Shown one piece after another: positions 46,167-58,546 of a DNA stretch of 64,000 bases. The notes under the pieces were generated by a model. It made no database searches. It had not been told where the DNA came from and saw nothing but the letters and a program-made list of their open reading frames with translations. Source of the DNA: Schizonepeta tenuifolia (lineage: Eukaryota; Streptophyta; Magnoliopsida; Lamiales; Lamiaceae); NCBI GenBank assembly GCA_029490685.1, contig CM055957.1:4092001-4156000 (forward strand), in the 5' to 3' direction. Made by a program: the position numbers and the translations under genes. Position 1 is the stretch's first letter. Each line of letters starts with the position of its first letter.

Positions 46167-47281
46167 AAAACACATCTATCTATCATCTCTCATCTTATTC
46201 TTTAATCCTTTAATTTCTTATCTTTTTCTTTTATTATTCTAGATTAGGTTAGTTTAGGTTTATTTTCTTGGAGGAGTTTTGAAGATTGAGAGATGAGAAG
46301 AAGAGGCACTCAAGAACTACGGATTCGCCTACGATTTTTATGTTATTTATTGGATATTGTCTATGATATATATGGGTAACTAATTTCCTTTTATCCTAGG
46401 GCTAGAGAGTAGATGGATAATTAACTTTGATTTTTATTTGATTGATCAATTACGACCCTCGCTTCTTTCTTGTGTTCTTGATTTGATTGTTTACGTAATT
46501 GCTTAGCTACCAATTTTGCATGATTTGATGTGTTAACTTGAGATCGGAAGAAGATAGTTAATACTTGATCTAGAACATAGGACATACATTGCAAAATAAT
46601 CGGAAGGTGACGAGCCTTGTGTGAGAGCATTAATCTAATCGATCTTTTTGGAGTTGCATGCATATGATGTATGTCGAGAATGAAAATCCTTGCATGTGAT
46701 CAACGGTTTATCCACTATGGAAGTAGGTTTGAACTAATTTTGTGATTGTTCTAAGAAGAGTTGAGTCTCAGTGTTAATTGGTTAATTGATTGAATCTTGA
46801 AGTTGATTTTCCATTGAAATCGAAACCTTAGAATATCTTCTCTATCTTGAATCTTTAAATCTTTTCCTTTGCTTTAGATTTTGTTATTTTATTTAAATAT
46901 TTGCATCTTAGTTTAATTAATCATTGAAGTTTGAAAGTCTAAATAGAGGGAGAACAATTGAAAATAGTACTCATTGGAATTAATATCATCCATGTGGAAT
47001 ACGACCTTGCTTTCATGTGCTCAATTACACCCGTGCACTTACGGTGTAAAAAAAAATTAGCGAATAGTCGACGACCGGCACGGCCGCATTTGCCTGCTCG
47101 ATTTCCGCTCCAAAGCCCCCGCCTTCTTCTTCGACACTGCGAACCCTAATTTCTCCAAATTGGGCGTCTAGATCTCTGCAGGATCTAGACGCGATTGGAC
47201 TCGTGGTGCCTCGGCGTCATCTCCGGGCCGTCGCTGTTGTCTATTTACAATGCCACCACCGGCCGCTGCTTCTTCAAGTAC
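45466..47281 (+). pseudogene. WDR11-like WD-repeat protein gene fragment, interrupted
   Basis: From ATG at 45466 the frame reads MQQLPSEHSSASWDCIL, then GPPSRNNSGFADLS, an N-terminus like plant WDR11 (WD repeat-containing protein 11). TAG at 45613, where Gln fits, stops it. Homology goes on through SSPHLQLTVGD to 45749, then resumes at 47072 with DRHGRICLLDFRSKAPAFFF. After a further stop and frameshift it reads SGPSLLSIYNATTGRCFFKY, ending near 47281. Between the pieces lies a 1.3-kb insert. Only the first part of the gene is present. WDR11 is known in membrane traffic; this copy is non-functional. Identification is from remembered family motifs and is fairly, not fully, sure. Confidence 0.65.
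45750..47066 (+). mobile_element. Solo-LTR-like insertion in the WDR11-like pseudogene
   Basis: It starts TGATAAAAATGG and ends TTAGCGAATA (CA probably changed to TA), with flanks GTCGG (45745-45749) and GTCGA (47067-47071), four of five bases equal. The coding match on both sides continues across it. It contains a (TA)n run at 46120-46164 and a segment near 46970-47050 (AATACGACCTTGCTTTC; CGTGCACTTACGGTG) similar to ends of Ty3/gypsy LTRs. No coding region. Confidence 0.65.
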
Positions 47282-48555
47282 CAGCTAATAGTTTTTGAGA
47301 CAATTAATAGTTTTGATTTGTTGGTGACTAAAATTTCATCCGCTAATTACAAATATTTTAGCTACTCATTAATCATTAAAACTAGCATAATCACTTAATT
47401 AATATTTTTGGTGAATAATTTGGAACGTGAAACATTATTTTGGAGGCTCCAATACTAGATTTGCCATAAAAGTCTTAGTTAACAGATTTTGAATATCAGG
47501 TGTTTGCTAAAACGCCACAATGAAAATCACAAGGATATCAATTCTTGCATTGTCTTGCATTATTTGTACAACATTTTGTTTCATTTTATTTAATCTTCTG
47601 AGTAATTAGTATGTACTGGTCGAGTTATAAAGCTTGTAACCTTGTGAAGGATACCGATGATTCATAACAATGTTTATGAGTACAACGTAACTTGGTACTT
47701 TGGCACTAATGACCATATTAGTGCCAAAGTGCCAATAGAAAGCACAAAAAAAAAACTACGTACTTGGTACTTTGGCACTAATGATCATATTATTGCCAAA
47801 GTTCCAACAGAAAGTACAAAAAAAAATTACGTAACTTGGTACTTTGGCACTAATTAATTACCATATTAGTGCCAAAATGCCAACAGAAAGCACAAAAAAA
47901 AAACTATGTACTTGGTACTTTGGCACTAATGACCATATTAGTGTCAAAGTGCCAACAGAAAGCACAAAAAAAATACGAAGTAATTTGGTACTTTGGTACT
48001 TTGGCATTAATGACCATATTAGTGCCAAAGTGCCAACTGAAAGCACAAAAAAAAACTAAGTAAATTTGGTACTTTGGCACTTTGGCACTAATTAGTGTCA
48101 AAAGTGCCCGACTTCTTGTACCTGAACCGATCCGACTCGCGCCCTGACCCGACCCGTGCGACCTTCATTAAGGGTATTTTTGTCCCAAATTCAAAAAAAT
48201 GGCTAAAAAATTTGTGTTTTTTTTTTAAAAAAGTGGCTATATATTGAATTTTTATCCTCATTATGAGTATTTCATAAGTTAGCTCTACAACTGACAAAAA
48301 TATATGATTTAAAAAAAGTACTAATAATTCAACAAAATTTAATAATACGAATTTCCAACCAATCAAGGAAGCAAAAAAGCCTTCGATTGTGTATGTCCAA
48401 AACCAAGTGGTAAATCAAATCATGTATCCTGTATATTTCTGTATACAATCCAAATTTAACTTCACCGACATATTAAATTACTGTTCTAATCTTCACCACA
48501 TATTTAACTAAAATTAAAATTTACTATTTTTTTTCTTGAATTTCTTGGCATGCAG
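47282..48555. other. Intergenic region with hairpin array
   Basis: No gene is supported. It includes the hairpin array at 47691-48110. Around 48115-48160 there is a GACCCGACCCG stretch, followed by poly(A/T)-rich sequence. The homeobox gene ends at 48556, so its 3' UTR must lie in the right part. Confidence 0.6.
47691..48110. repeat. Tandem array of six hairpin units, about 72 bp each
   Basis: Units start near 47694, 47766, 47838, 47913, 47986 and 48066. A full unit has the arm GGTACTTTGGCACTAAT, a loop such as GACCAT, and ATTAGTGCCAAAGTGCC, a stem of about 17 bp. An AGAAAGCACA-(A)n-CTACGTA linker follows. The last unit is shortened. Small frames through it are only repeat reading. Confidence 0.9.
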
Positions 48556-50329
48556 CTATCCAGCCAAATCATGAAGCAACTGCGCACCCATCAAATTCCT
48601 AAACTGTAAATTCTGGTTTTCACCGTCGAAGATTGAATACTCATCTTCCATCTCTTCATCTCTTTCATAGAATAAAGAGCTCTGCGGCGCCGCCGCCGCC
48701 GGTGTGAACGCTAATGTCACCCCACCGCCGCCGCCGTGCTGCTGCAAACCCAACGTCAATGAGACCCCGCCGCCGCCGCCACTATCACCGCAGCCATAAC
48801 TACTGGGAGGGGCATTTTCATGCATATATGAGATGGCGGCGCCGCCGTGGTGGGTGTAGGACGATGAGAAATCAAATTGCATGGGGCCCATTTCATCCCG
48901 ACCTGTTCTACTGAAATGGTTTTTAGTCGGAGTGTTGACTATGGAAGAGAGGCACTCGGAATCAGTTCTCATCATCAGCTGATCTTGCGTCGGCTTCCGA
49001 TCCTCGTTCCCCGTCGGATGGTGGTTCTCCGCGCCGTCGTTCTCCTCCGCGCCGCCGCCTTCGACGTCCTTTTGATCTTCCAAGTACATTTCCTCCACCA
49101 TGGGCTTCCATAGCCTCACTCGCGCGTTGATGAACCAATTTGATACCTAAATAATAAGAGAACAACAAGATTAATTATGCGATTTGATCACTTTTATTTA
49201 AATAAAGACCAAGTATTATTTATTATTATATAATTTGTATACTCCATGTATTTTGTTTTGGTTTCTTGGTTGAATAAAAAAATTGCAGAAGGTTGATTAA
49301 GAAAATGGTAGGAAGAAAAGGACTTGCCTGGCTTCTTGAGAGCCCTGTTTGTCGGGCTAAAATGCGTTTATCTACTTCACTTGGATACCTGCAAATTTAA
49401 AATAAAATTAAATAATTGGTGAGAGAGAGAGAGATGGGTCCTATGGAGGTTGCAACAGTATCAAATCTACAGATAAAAAACAATACAAATGAACACTAAT
49501 TAACGATCAAATTAAGAAACTAAAAACCCACAAAAACAAAAAAAGAAACAAATCGTATACTATCCCTACGTGATACAGCTGTAACGAAACACAAAATTAA
49601 TTGATAATCTCAATTAACAAATTAAATAATGATTGCGACAAGAAACTAAGAACAAACTAAAACACCCAAGTGGAATCAACGGAATTTCTGATTTTGTTTC
49701 GATCGACTTAGATCATCATATCATGGATGAAAATTAAAGAAAAGAAAAAAAAAACAATGAATTCTAGAGAGAGAAAGTAGATGAAAATTACGGGTGGAGG
49801 AAGTGCTCAAACAGCCAAGACCGGAGAACGGCGACGGCCTTCTCCGGCAAGCCTCGTTGCGGCCGCCACGGATGACTCTCCACCATTCCCATCTGCTGAA
49901 ACGCTCTCTGCTGCCTCAGTTTCTGATCGAGAATCCTCAACCTCGGCGTCTCCCCTTTGCTGGAGCCAGGAATCGCAGCACCCTCTCTCTCTCTCATCGC
50001 CTTGATTTCGCTCACTATCCCATCCTTCAGGCATCGGAAGTGCCGCGACATCGCCTTCGAAGCCATGGCGGAGTAGGCCGCCGCTGCACCTTCTCCGGCC
50101 ACCGCTTCGAACGATGATACTACCGCCTTCATCTGATCGCAGTAGTGCTTGTACCTTCTCTCCACCTAAAGGGAAAAAGAAAAGTAAAGTTGTAAATTAT
50201 CAACATGTGGGCATTAATGGAGGAGTCACACAGTTAGCTCGGATTTAAAGACTATTGGGCCACTCTCCAATCATTTTACGTTCGCGGTTTGTTTTGCAGG
50301 TTTTCGACAATATTCGATCAACACATACG

Positions 50330-50370
<41 letters not shown>

Positions 50371-51006
50371 ATCTATATATACCTCTTGTAGCATTTGGAG
50401 AAGCTTAGCCTTTCTCCTCTGCAATTCGAGGAAGTCGACGGCGAAGGGCGGCGGCGGGGGCTGTTCTCTGACGGCGTCATCTCCGATTCTCTTGGGCGGC
50501 TTCATGTTGGAGGTGGCGGTTCCAAGACTGCAGAGCTCATTCAAGAGATCCTTGGCCGGCTCCAAATATTTGGAGTTTCGAATCTGGAATTGTCCGAATC
50601 TGGAATGGTTGTTGCTTTGTGGGAGGTGGGAGGAGGTGAGAGAGAGAGAGAGTGATCCTTGATTTGGCAGCCTTAGATGATCGTTTTCATTTCCATCACC
50701 GGAGAAGATATGAGTAGTTGATCTGAAAGATGGATCGTCGTCAATAACCAGTCTGTTTTGGTGATGAAGATGATGATTCCATGAATTTGGTAGAAGCATA
50801 GTTTGGTGATATGTTGTGAAATGATTGTTGGGATTGTGGATGAGATTGATATTCTTGGAAGTGGAAGCAAACCCTACAATCTCCATGGCAGCAGTCAAGT
50901 TGTAGATTTGTGGGTTATGATGATCATGTGTTGAAGATGCATCGGGATAGCAGTATCCAGAAGATGTGGCCATCATCCCTCCGTTTTTCTCTTCACCTGC
51001 AGCCAT
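48556..51006 (-). CDS. BEL1-like (TALE-class) homeodomain transcription factor
   Basis: Four exons in phase: 50383-51006, 49792-50165, 49328-49388 and 48556-49146, giving 549 residues. N-terminal Ser/Leu motif GSLSLSLTS (117-125), SKY region at 144-161 (NSKYLEPAKDLLNELCSL), BELL domain about 192-258, three-amino-acid-loop homeodomain about 309-371 (PYP at 333-335, WFINARVR at 357-364). VSLTLGLQ (481-488) is a ZIBEL-type motif and the end is LLHDLAG. Such proteins act in the nucleus as heterodimers with KNOX proteins in meristem and organ development. The 61-bp third exon is typical of the family. Intron 3 uses a GC donor. The start is the first Met in the open frame, behind a GA/CT-rich leader. 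The exact paralogue (BLH number) cannot be told. Confidence 0.93.
50337..50362. repeat. (TA)n microsatellite in homeobox intron 1
   Basis: About 13 TA units lie close to the 5' splice site of the 217-bp intron. Length variation here could influence splicing; this is inference. Confidence 0.9.
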
Positions 51007-52993
51007 CGAGAGAGAGAGAGAGAGAGTAGTTGGTAGCTCACTGGTGCTGCTTCGATCTCTGAATCTGTTGCTTCAGAGTCTATAGACTAGTTGAAGATCC
51101 ATTAAAAAGCAATCGCCTTTTTCAGCTCAAGTATTCAATATTTATGTGCACGTACAATATGAGAGAGAGAGAGAGAGAGAGAGGGGAAAGGAGTATAAAA
51201 ATTATTAAGAGGAATGTCTAGGGTAAACCAAATATGGAGGGGGGTTGAAATGAAATGGAAATGGGTGGTGGTAGAAGGCTAGGCTAGACTAGTGTAAAGC
51301 AAAATAGATATACATATATAGTATTGGTGGGAAAGAAAGAGGGCAAAAGTCAGTGAGCATGCTTTTATTTTGCTTTTCATTTTCACACAACTGCACTTCC
51401 CTCACTTCTTCTAACCCCAACAACAACAACAAAGCTCATCCCATCAAGTCTTACCTCCAACCACAACATATATACACACATCCCCTCTCTCTCCTCTCTG
51501 GCTTTCTTATTCTCTCTCCACTCTGTGGGTCAATTAATCCACTGTGCTCTGTGGCAAGTTACAGTTCCAACTTTAGATGAGCTAGGGGAGGAATCAAAGT
51601 GATGTATATATTTGGTGAGAAATTGATTTACTACATCATAAATTTACATGATCATATGTCTCTATAGTGAAGTTATATATATGGAGATATTAATCAATAT
51701 AAAAAAAATATGGATATCCCATCACATCATAGCCCTCGCCACTCCAACCGCCAATTATATGAGATGAGTCCCACTAATTAATTAAAGAAAGATTAGAAAC
51801 ATATGTAGACAATTAAAATAATATAGTTGGAATTAAGTGTGTGATAATAGGAATATTTAGCATGCAATAGTAAATAAATGAAAATATATATAGTACAATA
51901 AGTTGTCAGAAGAGGAAGATCATGGTCCTTGGGCTAGCTAGCATAAAACCTACAAAGCCGCCACATGCTATATGTTGCCTTGTGGGGTTTTCTTGTAAAT
52001 GTCTAACTCCATTTGACTTGTCACACTAACTTAATTAATCTCGCAACACTTCATTTCACCACTTTCATTTCTTTAGCCACCATTTTTTATTACATCAAAT
52101 TAGTGCTAGTTTACAATTTATATCATTTTAGATAATTAAGAAATAGTTTTTACTTTGTAATGCCCTCCAACCCACTCATATTGTCATCATTTCCTTATAT
52201 AGGTGTCTCACTCATATTGTCATTTTTCAAATAAGGAAAATTTTAACTTTTTAAAATCCTCCAAAATAATAGAATCTATAACTTTCTATCTTTTTACCCT
52301 TATTCTTAATCTTTATATCGAACAGTAACATAATAATTTGAGTGGGTAAAAAGGAGTAACAAGATTTTAAATATAAAATGACACATAAATGTCAAACACT
52401 ATAGAAGAAAGAATTCATAAAAAAGTGGAACACATTTATTTATTTATGTAACAAGTATAGTTGGAGAGGGTACATATCCCCAAAACTGAAGCTCAACTAT
52501 AAAATTATAAATTGTAGCAGGCTTTTCTTAGAGGATTCCCAACTGTACGTATTTTTTCATGTGGGGATGCTAAACGCTAATCAAATCTTAGTACAGTATC
52601 CAAACCCTACAATCTCATGATACTAGGTCCCTCCCGTCCATAAGGTAATACTCATTTTGTCTCATTATTCTTGTCTTATTTTTCTTTTAGAAATGTTTCA
52701 TTATTTTTGTCCTGTTTCTTTTTTTAAAAATAATTAAGAGATAATTAATTTGTTAAACAATGCACTTTACATCTTTCATCATATTTTTCCATCTCATTTT
52801 CTGTGTTATTCACTATTCTCCTTTTCTACTCACTTTATTCCACTTTATTTCACTATTCACTCTCTGATACGATCCTCGTCGGAGTTGCAGACGCCGACGT
52901 GAATAGTATAAACCCAAGATCAAATCTGAACCGAACTGGATAAGATGGAATACCCAAAACCTCTGAAACAGTTTCTCGAAGTGAATTAGGCGT
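51007..52993. other. Upstream region of the homeobox gene
   Basis: (GA)n runs at 51008-51026 and 51161-51183 lie in the likely 5' UTR or promoter. A TATA-like CTATATATG on the minus strand lies near 51312-51320, about 300 bp before the start codon. Further up the sequence is AT-rich. At 52627-52860 a tract opening CCCTCCCGTCC resembles a Stowaway-type MITE fragment. No other gene is supported. Confidence 0.5.
52627..52860. mobile_element. Stowaway-like MITE fragment, tentative
   Basis: The start CCCTCCCGTCCATAAGG is like the Stowaway consensus CTCCCTCCGTCC, and the T-rich interior fits. The opposite terminal repeat was not found, so this is tentative. Confidence 0.35.
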
Positions 52994-53025
52994 CACTACA
53001 AGAAATCAAATTTTTAGCCACAAAT

Positions 53026-54353
53026 TGTAGGAACCGGTTTTTGATAACCAATCCGTTCTTTACCCATGGATCAATTATGGATATCTAACAAACACATACA
53101 AAATCCATACCTAGCATGCTCCTATGAATTTAATTACAATCATAGGATGTTTATTCGATATACCTGCAAACTTGATGCACAACGACTCCAGAGTTGATCT
53201 TCTGAATTGTTCCCGGCTAGAATACGACGATGGATAGGATCGACCTCGTACTCTCTTTCTCACAGTGGGGGGCGGCGGCTATGCTCTCTCTCTCTAGGGT
53301 TTTATTGCTTAGAATGCAAGTAAGTAATGAGTCTTATGAGCCTTGTATTTATAGATAAATAACTGCTCACATTCATTGAACCTAGACAGCCCTCACGGGC
53401 CATAGGAGACGGGCGCCTAGCCCACTAGAAACACAGGCCATTGGGCCAGTTCAGGGATCTACTAGCTTAAATAAGATTGGCCCGATAATATCTGATTTAA
53501 TCCATTCAGCCCAGAAATATAAATCAGATATAAATATTAATTCATTCCACTAAAGAATTAATACTGACTTACCCTCTTATTTAATTAATTGAATCGGGGC
53601 TAGTATTAGACTTAATTAATCTCCGTGTTTAAGATTCTCGAATATCCATTAATTAATTAAATACTTCTGACAGTAAATTAATTAATCAATTAATTATTCA
53701 CTAATAAATAATTATCTCGAGTGCTACCACTTAAACTTATTATCGTATCGGAACTAATTCTACCTGCAGGGTTTAATACAACAAACTCATTAAGTTCCTC
53801 GAGAGAATATCATCATCCCATTATTCATAGGACACGGATCCTTATTGCAGCTCTATCAATATCAAATAAGAACTGCTACCGCCCAAAATACGAAATTTTG
53901 AACACGATTAAGTTCTCATTTATAATAGATCAAAGCAATATTCAGACACTTATTCATACTGATAAGCCCAATTAAGGTTAAGACTATTTAAGTCACCGAG
54001 ATCTTTAATTCTCAATAATTCAGAACAGAGAATTAATCTCATTGTGATCCTTTCAATACGATTAACGTACTAGCATAAATAAATAGTCAAGATAAACTAT
54101 TTAATACTATTATGCTACAATCTAAACCAACAACTCGTCCAAGTTGTCTCGATTGTGAATATTAGTTTATATCTCATAAAATGCCGATTATATAATCTTC
54201 TGTGATCTACAACACACTATATAATCTATAATATTTGAGATAATTGGACAAATAATAATTATGCAATAATAAACATTTCAGATAGGAGAATTATAATGAA
54301 ATAAATATCAATTGTATATAAACAAAAGTCTTGCTTTCGTATACAACCCTTCA
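53026..54353 (-). repeat. 3' LTR of Copia-2, 1,328 bp
   Basis: TGTAGGAACC...ACCCTTCA ends. It is the same length as the other LTR, with substitutions only. It contains a matching short frame at 53721-53975, which is not a gene. Confidence 0.95.
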
Positions 54354-54453
54354 ATTCTCCCACTTATACTAAAGCAAACTTTTAGTATACAATGAGACTA
54401 ATATTCATCTAGCCATCTATTACAACTTCTCCCACTTATACTCAAAGTTTAAC

Positions 54454-55351
54454 TTAGTGTGGGAGGAAACGCAGCCCCATGCCTTCAACGTGCTTCTCAA
54501 AGACAACAGCTGGCAGACTCTTTGTAAATGGATCAGCCAGATTATCAACTCCTGCAACCTTTTGCACATCCACATCACCATCTTGGACAAGCAGCCGAAT
54601 GTAGTGATATCTTGCATCAATATGCTTAGTCGTCTGATGAAACCTTGACTCCTTGCAATTTGCAATTGCTGCCTCATTATCAGAATAAATCGTGATACTT
54701 CTCGGCAAATCAGGAATCACATCAAGCTCCGCTAAGAAGTTCCTAAGCCAAACAGCCTCTTTAGCAGCCTCAGTAATGGCCACATACTCAGCTTCCATAG
54801 TAGATAATGCAATGCATTTCTGCTTCACACTTCTCCACACAATGGCTCCCCCCTAGCTTGAACACATAGCCAGAAGTAGAAAACCGCTGATCTTTATCTC
54901 TTTGATAATCAGCATCTACGTATGCTACCGGAAACAGATCACTGGATCGATATATCAGTCCATACTCTCTAGTCCGTTTAAGGTACTTGAGTATGCACTT
55001 TACAGCAATCCAATGACCCTGACCTGGATTAGCCTGATATCTAGACACCATGCCAACGGCCTGGCAGATATCGGGCCTGGTACACTGCATTGCATACATG
55101 AGACTTCCCACAGCCGAAGCATAAGGAATTGTCTTCATGTCAGCTACCTCCTTAGGCGACGTAGGACACATCGCCTTAGATAGATAAACGCCATGTCTGA
55201 AAGGCAAGAAACCTTTCTTAGCATTCTGCATGCTGAAACGCGACAATACAGTATCAATGTAGGCTGTTTGAGACAAACTCAACATTCTCTTAGATCGATC
55301 ACGGCCGACCTTAATTCCAAGAATGTATGCTGCCTCTCCCAAATCCTTCAT
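54454..55351 (-). pseudogene. Copia-2 RT C-terminus and RNase H, frameshifted
   Basis: Frame 55351-54788 has the RT thumb and connection (MKDLGEAAYILGIKV; GSLMYAMQCTRPDICQ). Frame 54840-54454 has the RNase H motifs MEAEYVAITEAAKEAVWL and KHIDARYHYIR. The two overlap in different frames near 54800-54840, so a small indel has split them. Confidence 0.9.
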
Positions 55352-55369
55352 TTGAAACTGCTGGGATAA

Positions 55370-55969
55370 TCATGCCTTAATCTTAACCAATACACTCACA
55401 TTATCACTAATGAGCAGAATGTCATCGACATAAAGCACGAGAAATACTAAACTTCCATCAATACACACCCTGTAAACACAACTTTCATGTTCACATTGTA
55501 CAAAGTCATAGCTCTGGACAACATCATTGAAACGTTTGTTCCAGGATCGTGAAGCCTGCTTAAGTCCATAAATGGACTTCTTTAGCTTCCACACGAGATG
55601 CTCTTCACCTTTCTTAACGAATCCTTCAGGCTGTAGCATGTAGATGTCCCTATCTTGTTCAAGATACCCGTTCAGAAACGCGGTTTTGACATCCATTTGC
55701 CAGACCTCGAGATTCATGTGAGCGGCCATTGCCATAAGAATTCGAATGGATTTAAGCATGGCTACTGGCGAAAATGTATCATCGTAATCGATTCCCTCTC
55801 TTTGGGTGAAACCTTTCGCCACTAGTCTTGCCTTAAAGACCGTAACCTTTCCATTTGGTCCTCTCTTTCTCTTGTACACCCACTTGCATCCTATGGCTTC
55901 ACAGCCCTTAGGAAGTTCGCATTTCTGGTATACATCCATGGCAGTGATAGATTCCAATTCGGCAATCAT
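55370..55969 (-). pseudogene. Copia-2 reverse transcriptase core
   Basis: It has KARLVAKGFTQREGIDYDD, then WQMDVKTAFLNGYL and the catalytic LYVDDILLISDN. All catalytic residues are present. A stop before 55351 separates it from the C-terminal part. Confidence 0.92.
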
Positions 55970-55978
55970 ACACGCCTC

Positions 55979-57346
55979 TCACTCAAGAGCATCCGGATCT
56001 GCTAATGCTTCGGAGTAAGTCCAGGGATCCTCTTCGATCACAACTAATTCCGATGAATCCGTAGATTCATTAAGTAGAGTGTATCGACTAAGAAACTTTC
56101 TTTGAGCTATCCTCCCACTACGACGAAGCTTTACAGCAGATTCAGTATTAACGGTTTGTGCAGGTTCCGACGATTTCTCGTCTTGCACAACTGGAGCACT
56201 AGTTACCTCCTCCCCTCTAACTTCTTGAAGCATGATATCGCTTCTCTTTTTATGCTCAATCATATAGTCCTCTTCCAAGAATCTCGCGTTAGTGCTAATA
56301 ACAACTTTCTGATCCTTAGGACAATAGAAGTAGCCACCTTTCGTTCCTCTAGGATAGCCTACAAACAACATCACCTTGGTTCTCGGACTCAACTTGTCAG
56401 CGTCTTTATTTAAGACATGTGTTGGACTACCCCAAATCCGGATGTGGTTAAGACTAGGCTTGCGCCCGGACCACAGCTCGGACGGGGTCTTAGGCACTGA
56501 CTTTGAAGGAACCAAGTTTAGCGTGTGAGCCGCTGTTTCCAAAGCATATCCCCAAAACGATATAGGCAGAGATGCATAACTCATCATGGATCGAACCATC
56601 TCTAGAAGTGTTCGATTTCTTCTCTCCGACACACCATTCTGTTGAGGCGTTCCAGGTGTAGTCAATTGGGATGTAATCCCACTTTCCAACAAGTACTCTT
56701 TGAACTCGTTGCTGAGGTATTCGCCGCCGCGGTCAGATCGCAACGACTTGATACTCTTACCATGTCGCTTCTCTACTTCGGCTTTGAATAGTTTGAACTT
56801 TTCAAAACACTCAGACTTGTAGCGCAACAGGTAGATGTACCCGTACCTTAAGTAATCGTCAATGAAAGTGACAAAATACTCGTACCCTCCGCGAGCTTGA
56901 GTTGACATAGGTCCACACAAGTCGGAATGAATCAATTCCAACACTTCTTTGGCTCTATACCCCTTGGCCTTGAAAGGCCGAGTCGTCATCTTTCCCTCTA
57001 TGCAGGATTCGCAGATTGGGATAGAATCAACTTGGAATGAATCCAAGACTCTATCGGAAACCAATCTTTGGATCCTCCTTAGACCAATGTGACCCAATCT
57101 TAAGTGCCAAAGAAGAGTTTGATTCATTTGAGAAGAATTCGATTTCTTCCTTTGGTTAACAGTTAAAGCATTACTTGAAGAACTCATAGCATGTGAACAG
57201 TAAATAGTATAAAGAGAATCAACAACATGTGCATAACCAATAATCTTATCATCCTTCATAAAAGTCGCAAAACCTTCAAAAAGAATAGAATATCCGTCTT
57301 TCCACAACTTAACCATAGAAATCAAGTTCCGCCGAAAGTCTGGCAC
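55979..57346 (-). pseudogene. Copia-2 integrase
   Basis: A long frame of 455 codons. GAG-pre-integrase zinc motif (HLRLGHIGL; CESCIEGKM), catalytic Asp in HSDLCGPM, Asp in RSDRGGEYLS and Glu in QNGVSERRNRTL. The C-terminal block has VGYPRGTKGGYFYCP. One stop lies between it and the RT frame, and another near 57371 precedes it. Confidence 0.92.
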
Positions 57347-57402
57347 ATATAAAACATCTCTTAAAACTAAAACTCAATTCTCAAAAGATAAATGAACATC
57401 GC

Positions 57403-58417
57403 CTATGGCCGCAACGTCTGCTTTCGCTTCGTTCCCATGGCAACGCTCAACTCCCCTCTACTCACTTCCCTTGTCCGCAGGAACCCCTGCAAGGAATAAC
57501 AAATATGGTCAGTTGCGCTCGTATCTACTACCCATTTATGGATAGAACTTGAACTTAAACATATTTCATTAACAAAAGCAGAAGACATACCTTGAGCCTT
57601 CTTCAACAGGGGGCAGTTAGCCTTCCAATGTCCCGATTTCTTGCACTTGAAGCATTTTCCACCCTTCTCCTTTGGCTTTTAATGCCGCCGGTAGGGCCAA
57701 GCCTCTTGCTCCCACTACTTCCTTCGCCCTTCTTGCCTTTCGAGGGGCCCTTCCATTTCTTTCCACCTTTCGGTGAAACATGGAAACCCCTTGAGGAAGA
57801 GGCAAGAGCTTGCGGACTCTTTCCCATAACCCCTTCCGCCGCAACAAGTTCATTGAGCAGTTCATTGAGAGTGAACACTTTCTTGCTCATTATTGCATTA
57901 AGGCGGAAGTTCTCATAGGACTTGGAAAGAGTGTGGAGTATCATGTCGACCTTAGCTTCATCCATGATACCTCCACCTAGCACGTCCAACTCGTTGAAAT
58001 GATTAATCATTCCAAGAACGTGCTCGCGCACAGACGCGCCCTCCGTCATCTTCGAGCTCATGATTTGCCTCATGATCTCGAATCGGGTAGATTGGTCACT
58101 CTCACCGAACAACTCTTCAAGATTTGTCATGATTGCAGCAGCCGTGTCCAAGGACTGATGCTGCTGCTGCAACCCCGAGGTCATAGTGGTCATCATGTAG
58201 GCTTTTTCGCCATACAATTGGCCTTATGCCACCTCTTAGACTCCTCTTTCTGAATCTCGGTAGAGTCTGCAGTGAGAACTGCAGGCGCAGGGGTAGTAAG
58301 TACGAAGTGATAATCTTCGGCATCTAGGACATATCCCAAATTGCGCTTCCATTCCAAGAAATTTGGTCCGGTAAGCGGCTTAGCAGTAAGCACATTCAAC
58401 AACGGAGTAACAGTCAT
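57403..58417 (-). pseudogene. Copia-2 gag and protease, frameshifted
   Basis: Gag probably starts at 58417 (MTVTPLLNVL; PNFLEWKRNLGYVLD). It shifts frame near 58200 to EKAYMMTTMTSGLQQQH, with the gag core TRFEIMRQIMSSKMTEG. The C-terminal part is Lys/Gly-rich. The protease in frame 57606-57403 shows WVVDTSATDHICY, with Ser-Ala in place of the usual Gly-Ala. A complete zinc knuckle is not clear in one frame. Confidence 0.85.
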
Positions 58418-58546
58418 ATCTGAAAAAAAATTAAACATACAAAACGCACATAAGCCACAATTATTGCATAAAACGTTCGTAACATTTATATTGTAACCTT
58501 TTGATAAAACAATATTAAATGAAACCTTCATTAGCTCAAGTGACAT

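Noticed and set aside
47657..48101. Short repeated frames with TWYFGTNDHI-like units
   Set aside because: They are translations of the tandem hairpin units; the DNA hairpin explains the repetition better.
47691..48110. CRISPR-like array
   Set aside because: Spacers are not unique, units are near-identical throughout, and the DNA is a plant nuclear genome. It is a plain tandem repeat.
51353..51580. 75-codon frame upstream of the homeobox gene
   Set aside because: Low-complexity Asn/Ser/Leu content with no family likeness; it lies in the probable promoter region.
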